Shown here piece by piece: positions 24,827 through 37,500 of a DNA stretch of 64,000 bases (its first letter is position 1; each line of letters starts with the position of its first letter). The notes under the pieces are model-generated. The model did not search any database, had not been told where the DNA came from, and saw only the letters and a list, made by a program, of their open reading frames with translations. Origin of the DNA: Apostichopus japonicus (lineage: Eukaryota; Echinodermata; Holothuroidea; Aspidochirotida; Stichopodidae); contig NC_092581.1 in assembly GCF_037975245.1 (NCBI RefSeq), forward strand, positions 17,051,303-17,115,302, in the 5' to 3' direction. A program made the translations under genes and the position numbers.

Positions 24827-27078
24827 AGTACTGTAGATGTTGCCACGGTTTCAAGTTACGTTAGTTGATATTATTGAGCCGACTGCAACAGTGATGACTA
24901 CGACACAAAGGATTCCAGAGGTACACTACAAGGCGAGAGAACTTCAGTACCGCAAATGTGCAAAATACATATACCCGAAAAACTACGGTACCGTTGGTTA
25001 CCGAGAGAATTTCCTGAATGAATAAGACTCGCGTGCAATAAGCAACAACCAGCAGCCACAGAGGTTGATCAAAGCGTAGAAGCACAATCAAACCACACGA
25101 GTGTCTCCATTGTTATGGGGCGCAAGGTGAACGCAGCACATTGATGAAACGTGCTCGGGTGATGTTTGGAAATCCCTCCTCTTCTGGACAAGCTGCAAGC
25201 ACTGAACATAACTGATTACGTAACATATAATTAGAGCAAGGTATTTCCGCGGATATTGTTTTCCCTATTTAAACAGCCCCCTCTATTTGTGGTTGTGATA
25301 AAAAATAAATTAAAAAAAAACACGGTCATTTTATTGGTGGCTTCGTAAGCTTACTCGCAAGCATGAAACTATATATATATTATATTTATATTATATATTA
25401 TATATATATTTCTGCATATGTTAAAATTTTGAAATTATTTATGGGGATGCTAGTGGTGGCCAGTTATAGAGGAAAGGTGGAAAATTTCCCTATTTTTGTC
25501 ATTTATTGTGGTGGTTATGCCAATCTAACTTGTCTACTAAATATACACCCTTCCCCCTACACCCCTCTCTAGGACAGGGACGGTATCCCCTGCACGAGGT
25601 GACAACTATTCTAGGTACGCTTTTGAGTATTTAACTAATATCATTTCATATCCATAGCGAGTGAAACCTTAAAGGTTGTTAACAATGGATGGATGCGATT
25701 TAACTTTCTTTCGCCCGAATTGTGGTAGTTCTTTGCTAAATCCGTTTGTCCATCATCATATCGGCTCATATTAGGGATACAAGCTCAACCATCATTACTG
25801 GCCCTTATGACATACAAATAACTGTCACGAACAACCTTCCAAAACAGCTAAGAGAAAATGTAAGCCCAAGTTAGGACATATCACATATTCAATGTTTCTT
25901 CATAGTTTTAAATATGACATCATGGAGCCGCATGGGTTTCATCTTATATATGTCTGTATTTGTTACAATGTTTATATTCTATAATCTGATATTGGAGATG
26001 GCTTTTGCAGATCTAAAATAAAGAACCTCGTTACATAACATAATAATGGCAATGTTTCAGAGTGAAGTTTGTCTGGAGAAAGTAAATAGAAAGGAAACAG
26101 TCAGGTCCTAGCGGCACTTTGACATCACGGATTAACAAAATGACAGCTCTATCTCAGACGCAACTTTTTTGTTGACATTTCCCAAACAGAATTGTTTTCT
26201 TTGGGGGAAGGTAGGGGGGGGGGGGTTGATGCTGATCTTCAACGGATCATATACGCCAACGATAATGGTTGAAGTTTTGTCTCCTTTAACAAAAAGTGAC
26301 TCACTCAATCGTCATTATTTATAAGAGCAAAGCTTTTATCTTTAATGATATCTGATGAATTTGTGTCTTATCTCGCTTATTGTTTTTTTTTTCTTTTTCA
26401 TCATCTTCTTCTTAACTTTTCATGTTTCTTTGACAACATGTTCTATTTTTATTTTCAAAGTGTCAACTTTTGTTGAGCCCTGGTGCTATAAGATTAATGG
26501 TAACTATTAAGATCGCTGTAGGATTTTATTTTTTAATTTATAACAGCAGATAAAAATTAAGTACCACATATTAAACTGCTTTTGTTCCAAGGGCATGCAT
26601 GTTTGTATGCTTCCATTAATTACCAAAGTTATGAGAACCATAACTGAAAACCTGCCATGAAAATTACAATCCTTCATATTATACACCGCACCTCAGAAAG
26701 CCATACGGCCCTGGCACCAATTAACGCTAAGGGGACCAAGAATACCTTCAATCAAGGCAGACACTGTCAGGTACAATATAACATTTGCTCGATTCATTCT
26801 TTTCTTTTTCAAACAGTGGCGAGTGCCAAAAATAAGGGGGGGGGTAGCCAGTCGCGGGAAAACGTTCGGTCGAGGGTTCCCCATCCCCCTTCTTTGAAAT
26901 GCTCTTCATTATTTTTAATCAGTTGCATGGCCGTCCATATATCTGTCATATTAAACCAAATTTTAGTATAATTATTATTTAACTATACGATGACATTGGA
27001 TCGAGCTAATTAAGACATCTATTTTTATAACAAGTGAACTTAAACTTCGTGTGTAGGCCTAGTAATTAATTATTTTAT

Positions 27079-27205
27079 GATGATTTTATCATTTTGGTCG
27101 GCCAGACATTTATAACCAGTATTTCGACAAGACATGATTCTGTGATGATTTGATAATTTTGGTCGGCCAAACATTTATAATCAGTATTTGAACGAGACAT
27201 GACTT
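27079..27205 (+). repeat. Two-copy tandem duplication
   Basis: Two units share ATTTTGGTCGGCCA(G/A)ACATTTATAA, CAGTATTT and (C/G)A(A/G)ACATGA. Confidence 0.8.
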
Positions 27206-28303
27206 AAGTCGGTGAACTCCCAAGGTGAACTCTTTAATGCAGTGATTCGAGTTAACGAATGGGGCCAGGGAAATCACTAGTAATTAATTATTTGACTAGC
27301 TACCTGCAGTTTGTTTATAACGTTAATATTATCTTTAATCTTTTTTTTCAAATTTTCAAATGTTGGAATTATGGAGCAACGATTTTCCTTGAACTGTCAT
27401 TTACAGCTGCATGTGGTTTGCTTTGATCTTCAATTTCTAGTAAAATAAAAACAAAACCTAGGTCTTTCGGTTATTTCATTGTGAATACTATAGCTGGATT
27501 GATCACACAGTATAGTTACAACCCGGCAAACACAAAGCTCCAGGGGCCTTAATTTTAGAACCAATGAGTTGGAACAGATCAATTGTGTTGTCTTGTAGCT
27601 ATCCAACTAAGTCAACAGTTGTTATTAGCATGTAAACGTTATGTCTGTACCCTCCCTACACAGTAGACTGGTTAATCCGTAATGTACATAGGGCCTACGT
27701 GCACGCAGCATGCTGTTACTGCCGCCAGTTGAGAGTTGGTGATACCGTGGAGGTACGAAGATCCCTAAATTGTCCAGGGCGATAAATCTGTAGAGCAATA
27801 AATATATCATTTGTATCACGGGATGGCTTCAATCACAAATTTAGATTCGAGTAAGTTCAGTGTTAGCCCGCTTCACTCTAATGTTAGAATCAATTTCAGT
27901 GAACGTGTTTTTCACTCTCAGAAGAGAATGAAATACACATACTTGCCGCGAACTTGTTATGACCATTGACATTATATACTATCGTGCTAGTCAAACCGCA
28001 TGACATAAGCATGCCCCACATATTGAAAAAACAGATGCATTACTTACATTAACAGATCTATATATGGTATACTATATACATGCTGTAACAAACTATACAC
28101 TAGAATCAACTCACAACATGGTGCACCCCACCGTAACGAACCCACTCTAATAGGGAGTGCCTGACGCACACGCACACACTGATATGATACAGTGTCTGCG
28201 GTTGTCTGATAAAGAAACAATTTTCGGCATAAAATATAGTAGGCCTACTTACTTATTCACTAATTTTGATAAAATAATCTGTTAGTTCTGATCCATTGCT
28301 TAC

Positions 28304-28657
28304 AGGCATTGAAGACTCGCCCCAAAACGCATGCGGTCATCTGAAAAAGTTAACTTTCTGTTGCTTGCAAGTGACGTTTGTTCGTGTCGCTACAAAATGC
28401 AGACAGTAATGACACGTGATACCTTGTTATCTTTTATCTAGACCTGAGATGTCCATCGCTGCTATGTACACTGTGTTGTGGGTATTGACCGTAGCTGTAT
28501 GCACTGACTGTACACTAGCGTCTAATTACCGACGGTAGCAAGTTGTGTGTGTATTTTCTGGGATCTATGGTGGTGTCTAACACTTCTGTTGCACCTCATT
28601 CGAAACTATCAGATTACCGGCATTAGACGTTTCTTTTTGCACGAGTCTTCACACCCT
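28304..28657 (+). mobile_element. TTAA-type MITE, copy B (degraded edges)
   Basis: Same family as 21283-21600: AGGCATTGAAGACTCGCC start, CAGACAGTAATGACACGTGAT, GGTGGTGTCTAACACTTCTG, and an end near CGAGTCTTCACACCCT. The flanking TTAA is not intact on either side. Confidence 0.75.
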
Positions 28658-31589
28658 TTCATAACCTTGAGAGGCCGATCAAGCACACAGCCGAACCACT
28701 ATACCACTTCCTCTAATTATTTCCAGTCTGCTGCCATCTTACATTAGGAATGAGATTAGTGACATGACGCAGAGAGAATAAAACCCAAATAATACAGTGT
28801 CGTATTGAAGAAACGGCTGAATGTAAAAATTGTGCACAAAACGTAAATTTTTGTCTTCTCGAAAAAATGAGTTAATTTAGAGTCGATAAAAGTCTTTGCG
28901 ATGGAGTTGTATTTCTTCTCATATCATATATACTAGACAAAACATAAACAAAAGCAACTTACGTGGTTTCTCAAACCTCCAATACTCTTCATAAAACTTG
29001 AAATGTTTCTCTTCGGAACAACACCGAACAAACCATCGATAAACTTAGACTGGTCTCCAAACATTTCTCAACATGAGTGGGACGGAAGAGCCTCTTCCTC
29101 ATTGGTGAGAAATACATATATTAGTGGTTAATATAATGCGAATCGTCACTATCGAAAATATTCTGTTATTGTATAGGGGAACAGTCTATATTTGGGACGA
29201 ATATTTCCAGTATCACCCCGCCACCCCCCCCCATCTTCCCTCCCCCTCGGGGTAAGAATCTTCAAACTGATCAATAAAGTAGCAGCTTTCATTTCCCCCA
29301 CCCAACCAATCCGTAACCCCTTTTACGGTATACTGTTAGTAGCGGCTTATGCAATATTATATCATCCAGACTATAGTATAGGCAGTAATTGTATGCTACG
29401 AAAAGTAGAAGATAGCTAATTAGATCTCGTGCATCTCAACAACATTTTACTGACACGGGGTAATGAGGTGGGGGGAACGGGTTCACCATCTGTTCCCTCT
29501 TGTCATAAACCTTCGAGGAATAAGCTCATGGCAAAATTTCATATCACCCCGCAGAGATGGCGGCACTCAATATAATTTATTTACTTTGTGTAGCATTTAA
29601 ATCTGCAACAGAAAACGTTAAGTTTTGCTGCTTTAGCATAGTTAAAAACATTGATAGAACATAAAGTTATCATTTTTTGTCCAGTACAGTACACATACGG
29701 CATAAGTACCCAAAGCTATAGTTTACGGTCTGCAAAATTGCAACCATCAAGTTCTTCTATTTTCTCTTTTGTTTTATAGGTATCAACATAGACTTTGCTC
29801 AGTCGTTTTAATCATCTGCGAAAGTTCAAAAGTTTCTCTTTAAAGTTTCGAACATGAAAAAGAAATTCACGAACGCAATGTTATAAGAAAGCTTTTAACT
29901 TAATCAAAATAAACGTAGAACCTTGTGACAAATAAAACTGAACAAAAATTCCTGAGTTCTTCGTCCTAAAAAATAACTTGTTTATCCAAATAGTAACCCG
30001 AAAACTGAACTAAGTTATAGTTCAGAGCACTCAACACTCCAGCTATGGCAACAAGACTATCGCAAGATAACATGTCACGTGGTAATTTACGTAGGTGCTT
30101 CTGCAGAATCGTTCCGCAAGTCAACGTCACCAAGTTATATCCTAATATCGTATTATCAAAAAAGAATGTGAAAATGCTTTCAACCATAAATAACTTCTGT
30201 ATATAATTGTTTGAACAAAATCCAATATAAACACTAGCATTTTCACACAATCAGAGAACTTCTTCCACTTTCATTCCCCACTTTCGAGTGTTGTGTACGC
30301 GGCGTCATTTAAATATCTCCCTGGCAACGGTGTCTTCTGACAGAACTCCACCAAGCATCGTTTCAATATGATCCTCAGAACCATAAGAAATCTTTCATTG
30401 TGTCATGTGTATCGACACCCGGATCTAAAATTGATAGACAAAAAAACAAAAAAAAAACATATGTAAGATTGACGGCTTCATTCTGGTCACGTGGTTATCA
30501 AGTGATAATGGTCAGTTGCATTACAATTGGTAGGGATGGACAGGCTGAATAGGCCAACACTGAGAACAATGCATTGTTGAATGTAAGGTTACAATATAAA
30601 GGTGGTATACTGAAGATGTGATTTGCATCTGTGTAGACACACCCCATGGCCTTACCCACCCCCACCCTCCCCCCCCCCCGCTCCTACCCCACCACGGGTT
30701 CCCACATTCCATTCCATACGCGTCTTCTACAGATAAATGAATCGTTGATAGTTTCTTGTTCCAAACAGCTTGTTTTACCGGTGGATGAACCAATCACACG
30801 TATAATATTAATATCAGTGTCCCCTATTTTACAGAAGTGAGGTCAAGGCTCACTCTTTACGTACAGTAATTCCATCATTACGGATAGGTTACCTAAACCA
30901 ACCGAATGAGAAACGTTCAACTTGTCAAAGTGAAGAGTAGTCAATGTTGTTTTTATTTTCTTGCAAAAACAGTAAAGGAATTTCGTCGTCACGTAGATTT
31001 GATAAGTAATTAGCCGATAGCTAGTTATTAGCGTTAATAAGCATTTCAACAGCAAGACTGTATGGCAGATCTATCCAGATCCGAAAGTAGGTTTAGGTCA
31101 AGCTGTACGGAGGTTGTATACTGTTAGTCGTAATTCTAATCGAGATGTATTGCAGTAATACGATTACAAATTCAGAACATTTTGTAAAACAGCCTTAACA
31201 TTAAGAGGAAAGAGTTTATTTATTTTCATTTTTTTTTAAATATTTTTAAAATGTTTAATTATTGTATGTGTTAGTAGCACATGTGTGCTCGTTAATGATG
31301 AGTTGTGCGCATACGCGCTAGGCTGGAGAGTGTTGCTTAGCCACCACCTCCCCTACCCAAAACAAAATTGTCTGCCAAACCCCCTACCCCCCGCGCCAAA
31401 GAAAGCATTCTTAGATTGGTTCTGCATCCCCCTCTTCAAAAGTTCTCGGGCTCCTAAAAGAATAAAGAAGTCTGGCTATAGGCCCGGCCTTTCTAGAATA
31501 AGATATATCTATAATATATCTATTATAGCGTCCCCTGCACTATATAATATCTCTGTCATATATTAATCATAACGATTTATTATAATTGC

Positions 31590-34500
31590 CTACAACTTAC
31601 TGGAGTCTGCGATACTGTAAGCTTGGAGATCTGTGGAGTAATACTGCGGGTGAGTGTGTATTCCGTTGTACCCTTGAGAATTCCAGGTATCTGTCACGGA
31701 CGGTTTTGGAAGCTCCATTTGACCCGGTATTGCAGGTAAGATAGTGGGTCTAACCGTCGGTTGAATCAGGAGAGAGCTATATCTCGGGTTGAATGCACTC
31801 CCCGAGGCATAGCCGTAACTGAGTTCATGAATGCCGTAACTAGATTTGTGATGTGCGAAAGCGCTTTGGTGGTGCGCAGCGAACGTGTAGTGCCAAGGAT
31901 CGTTATGTAAACCAGACACCCTCTGCCGATAAGCGGAATACGACTCCGCCGCAAAGAGAGAGTCAGAGGTCCTGTACGGTGTTATGGTGTTGTTGGCGTT
32001 TTGGTAGTAACAACTCCCGTTGCTGCTGTTGAGGTAGTGCAAGTTAGTACCGTCTATGGGCACAAGTGAGGTCGCTCTTAGTTCCTGCCAATAGTTACTG
32101 TTCCAGAATGACGGCGGAAAATTTCGGCGGCACATCAACGTTGACGTGGAATTATCTGATGTAATAAAAATATATTAAAAAATACAGATAATGAAGCAAA
32201 GGAATTGGACACAATGTCAAGTGATGTTAGGGCAGGGGTAAGGGGGGGGATAACACGAAACGATCATTGAAATGAAAGTTAACGGCGCATTACGAGCCCG
32301 ACATGGTGAACCATGAATAACAGTCACCGCGAGAATTCATGCGTCCTAAACATTATAGATCAGGCGGCGTTTTTCTTTACCAACATGTGATGTCATGTGA
32401 CTTTTGTGATTAGTTTCAGAACGTTTTGCTGGGGAGAACAATGACCTAAACCGCCTCCGTGTGTTCTCCCGACTGGGGTTAAGTGTATATCAAGTTTAAA
32501 GGTAATAAGTCATCTCGTCGTTAATGACGTCATGATGTCTGCACGTCGTCAGACTTCCACACGGTATATGTTGTTTATACGTCAGCGAAGTAAACGTTCT
32601 CTCATCACATACGAACTAGAATTGTACAAGTGTGGCCTATGTGTTCAAATATATGAAAATGCACTACTACATCCGTGATGTGGATTAAATTAGATCTCTA
32701 ACTGAATGAGACTGACGCGACAGTTCAGAGACGGTTGAGACCATACTTTGAGCAAATCGGGTGGAGCTATACTATTAAAGCGACACTTGATATAAAGCTG
32801 TACGGCCTGACCATGATGTCCATCGGTTCAGCAAGAATGTTCACAACTTGCCCCAACTCAACCTCCATTATGAAGGGTCATCGTTCATTTATATTTCTTT
32901 AATCGTGTTAACGTTATTCTTCACTTTCAATACAGTGTCATGTGGTTTAATAACAATATGTTGGAGATCTGTTTAATGACCACTGATATGAACGAGATCA
33001 CAAGACAATGAAACGAAAACACTCTACAGGGATCATATTTTATTTGAGTCAACACTTATTGACTGACTGCATGACCTCATTAAATCTGTTATCTCTTAAC
33101 CAACTATATAATCCTTGCGTTTTGATTGCTCAAGTCCGGTTCATTGGTTTGTGCTGAGATGTCGTCATAGCCCTGATGGACTGGCTAAGAATGCTTTTAC
33201 AGCCGATACATAGGAGACATTGCAGAAAATAACACATCACTCTACTCTCTCCTTCTCCTCCTCTTCCTCCTCCAAATAATGAACCTCTCCTCCGGTTGCC
33301 TTAACAAAGCAAAAACAAAACAAAATTCTGACCGGAAGGAGACATCAGGGTTTAATGGTTATTGCCGGTAAGAATGACGTAGTCTGAAACTAACCAAAAG
33401 AGTCTGATGCTGTTTTTTTTTTTTTTTTTTTTTCTATCTCTTTTTCTCGGATATTCGTTTGGCTTCGGTAATTATTTTTATTTGGTAGAGATGGCATTTG
33501 TAATACTAGATGAGAATTTTGATCGTACGTTAGTTTATACGTTTTTTGTACACTAATTTCATTAACATCAGAGGAGGGGAAGTCAGTGGCGGAGCTAGGG
33601 GTATTGGCCAGGGGGTGGGGCGAGAATGGTCTGTAGGGGCGCTTTCGACACTATCTAAGCGGAGCGCCACCACTGGTTGGCGCGTAGCGTACAGGCAATT
33701 TTTGAGTAAAGATACTCCCTAGATCTCCGGAAATGACCCTTTCCGGGCCGCGAATATTTTTTTCCCAAACTGAACTGACACTGAAATTATTTCCTCGATT
33801 CTGATTGGCTGATCAAAACCGGAATGGTAGTCGGCGTTTATGAATGAATGTATGTGACACTGTTAGTGTTGATCATACCAATCCTCATGGGCCGCATCAT
33901 GTCAAAAATACGTGTGTACGCCATATACAGGCTAAGTTAAAGTATGTAGGCCTAAGTGTGCCTACATGTAGATACAATGTGAGGCTTCCAGTTATCAAGA
34001 GCTACTGCAAGGGCGGTAGTATGGAAAGCCGTTTTAACATTTAATAAGGAATTTCAGATATCTCGAAATAATTTCAGATATCTCAAATTAAATTACAGAT
34101 ATCTCCAATTTATTTAAGATATCTACAAATAATTGCAGATATCTTAAAATCAATTTCAGATATCTCGAAATACCAGGGAATTTCAGATATCTGAAATTGA
34201 ATTCGAGATATCTCGAATTCAATTTCAGATATCTCGAATTCAATTTCGGATATCTCGAATTCAATTTCAGATATCTGAAATAGAATTTTGGATATCTCGA
34301 ATTCAATTTCAGATATCTCGAATTCAATTTCAGATATCTGAAATAAAATTTCAGATATCTCGAATTCATTTTCAGATATCTCGAATTCAATTTCAGATAT
34401 CTCGAATTCAATTTCAGATATCTGAAATAGAATTTTAGATATCTCGAATTCAATTTCAGATATCTCGAATTCAATTACAGATATCTGAAATTTCCCGATT

Positions 34501-37500
34501 AAATGTTAAAATGGCTTTCCATACGTGCCATTTTAACATTTAATCGGAAATTTATGCATATGCATTTCAGATATCTCGAATTCAATTGCAGATATCTCGA
34601 ATTCAATTTCAGATATCTCGAATTCGAATTGCAGATATCTTGAATTCAATTTCAGATATCTCGAATTCAATTTCAGATATCTCGAATTAAATTTAAGATA
34701 TCTGAAATAGAATTTCAGATATCTCGAATTCAATTTCGGATATCTCGAATTCAATTTCAGATATCTCGAATTGAATTTCAGATATCTGAATTAGAATTTC
34801 AGATATCTCGAAATCTATTTTAGATATCTCGAATTCAATTTCAGATATCTCGAATTCAATTTCAGATATCTCGAATTCAATTTCAGATATCTGAATTAGA
34901 ATTTCAGATATCTCGAAATCTATTTAAGATATCTCGAATTCAATTTCAGATATCTGAAATAAGAAACAATTTCAGATATCTAAAATTCCCGATTAAATGT
35001 TAAAATGGCTTTCCATACGGTAGGGCCTATATTAGTGAATTTGAGATCTCGTACGAACTAGTACGAATACGTATATACGGTTAATGCAGGCCTACTATGT
35101 CACCATGTATAAGAACTTCTAATTGTGCAGGTAAACATATGTGGTTACGTACGTATAGGTTATAATGCTATATACAACTAGTTAACAAGTCAAAAGACAC
35201 AGACATATCGTCAAATGCCATGTTTGTGTACACTCACTGGCTGACACACACTCGCTCGCGCGTCTTCATGGCCACTACATATTCGAATAGGCCTATCATG
35301 ATTCATTGACTGAATACATTTTGAATTTATGATTATAAAACTAAAAGTATCGCAACCAAACACCACGGTACATATGTACATCGGCTACATGTATACAATT
35401 ACAAATGCACTGTGTGTTATAGTGTTGTATACTATACACAGTACAATAGGCTACATTACATGTATGTGTTGCGTAGAGCGGAGTCAAGCGAGTAAACAAA
35501 CGAACGAGGACTGCCTATAATGGGCGCAGTAGTTGGGAATAGTTGCTTCACTCTATACTTTCGTTCAAATATACCTACTAAAAGTTCTGGAAAGTTGCTA
35601 ATGTTAATATCTTGAATTTGATTGTGTTGATCATACTGATATCGACAGATTATGGAGGATCCATGTTGAAAACTAAAGTATATCACGTGCTCGCTGATAA
35701 CCAATCAGAATCGAGGAAATAATTTCAGTGTCAGTTCAGTTTGGGAAAAAAATATTCGCTTCCGGGCCTGGCTAATTTGCAGATAAACGAAGAATAAATA
35801 GGTGTCATCGCCAAATTACACCAACAAAATGTGACAAATGTCAATAAGTAGATGAGAGCGCAATAAAAAAGACAATAATCTAGAATAAGTATAAAGTGGT
35901 AAAGAGCTGAAAAGGGCGACAGCAGCCCATTTTACTCCGTCAGCCCATTTTACTGACTGTATGGACGCTCCGCCACTGGGGGAAGTCCCTTGCCTCCTAG
36001 TATAAGACATATATTATCAATTATCAATGATCAAAGGTCCTAATCAAGAAAAGCACATTGTATTACAATGTATCCATACACATGTAATCAGAAAACTCCA
36101 CGTGCATCTTACAATATAGTTAAAGCTTCGATTTAACAGTCCGACCCCTGTAACTCTCGAAGCAGGTGTAATTAAAAAAAGCCGTATGGGATAGCTGGTT
36201 GTAGGTCTGTGAAACACACTGTCTTGATGTAATAATAAACCATAGCAAAGCTTACCTTCAAAAACCTCTTGAATGTACATGATACAAACTGGACAAAACA
36301 CCTGGTCACGAATTGTCGACGGCTTATTTATAGCGTTTGCAACTCACCGTGAGAAGGGAATCGGAACTACGCACGCGTCAATCATAAATCATGGAACGCC
36401 AAAGATGACATAGAACAATGTGCCAAGCTAAATAAATGGGGCACAATACATTCATGGAATATAGGATCGAAAAGGGTGAACAACTCGAGAGGTCGTTTAC
36501 AACAGGCTGAAAAAAAACGATGGGGCTTTGAAATGGGGGACAGTTGGAGAAATTGCATATTTGAGCCATGAAAACATGAGGGCGCCAGTTAGTGCCCAGC
36601 TTGATGAAATGTGAGTTATTGGGATATAATTACTTGGCTACCCAAAGGTTACACGCTATTACCGGACCAATCTTCTCAAGCTTATTAATTACCGATGTCG
36701 TGTGTATCTTTGAACTTTGTTGTTATAAGCAGTTACGCCAAAACACATCAAACAAAGTATAACTCATGAGAGGAAGAACAAGGCTTAGTAAATCCATAAA
36801 ACGAAACGTATCAAAGGGGGGGGGGGGGGAGGGACGTTAACAATAGTTTCGGCTGGTTAGCCGTAGATGAGGAATTGCGTTATTTGTATGAAGACAGGTA
36901 ACAGAGGGGTGAATAAAATTGGTGAACCGACTCATCGAAATGCAAATTAATCATAGCCTTAATCAAGGACCTAACTCCAGTACTGCCTGCATTCATGAAC
37001 CTTATGCAACATGAACGTGATACAACATGAACTTGATACAACATGAAGTTGATTCCATCTATTAATTGAGCTTATTTTGAATCCCTTCTATCATATTTAT
37101 CGAAATAATTATTTACAAACAATGTCTATAGTTGGGTTGCGTTGCTCTGTATCAAACTCAACGATGTCCCGGTTATTACAGCACCGGGTGAAACCCTAAC
37201 AACACGTTTTCCCATAATATGTGCTCTGTTTCACGGCCAAACTCCAAACCGGCAAATCACGCGCCAACGGTTAACGGTTGAGCTACAAAGTTGCAGCACA
37301 AACGGCAGCAGGGATCATGTAGAGTTGTGGGTGGAGTTCCTTTAACAACTACAGGGAAAGCAATGAAATCCCCGATATCCATGCTATATCTAGTAGATGA
37401 CATTGTAGAAGTTAAGGCTCGCATGAATGAATTATGCTGAGTCTATAACTTTCTCTGCATACACTCACTATGCCAGCACCGTTGTATGAGCCACAATAGA

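Larger units (their letters stand above)
24827..31589. other. Intergenic region between the SSAT-like and VGLL2 genes
   Basis: No supported gene. It holds an AT palindromic microsatellite at 25369-25412, a short tandem duplication at 27079-27205, a MITE copy at 28304-28657, and several C- or G-homopolymer tracts. Inverted AATAAA signals for the minus-strand VGLL2 gene occur near 31209-31220. Open frames here are short and lack family resemblance. Confidence 0.5.
33584..35978. mobile_element. hAT-like MITE split by a nested element
   Basis: The ends are CAGTGGCGGAGCTAGGGG and, inverted, CAGTGGCGGAGCGTCCAT. An exact 8-bp target duplication GGGGAAGT lies at 33576-33583 and 35979-35986. Without the 2,010-bp insertion and its 9-bp duplication the MITE is 376 bp, close to the uninterrupted inverted copy at 59909-60316 (408 bp). 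In vgll2 intron 2. Confidence 0.88.

Noticed and set aside
28950-29100. Minus-strand donor-like ACGTAAGTTG near 28965 as a possible extra exon of the SSAT-like or vgll2 gene
   Set aside because: All minus frames close quickly and the phase does not fit either gene.
29072-29106. Plus-strand ATG frame MSGTEEPLPHW followed by a GTGAGA donor
   Set aside because: Too short and no matching downstream exon was found; the sequence also resembles chance.
34088-34474. 128-codon minus-strand frame with LKLNSRY heptads
   Set aside because: It is the 21-bp repeat translated; the period is a multiple of three, so it stays open without selection.
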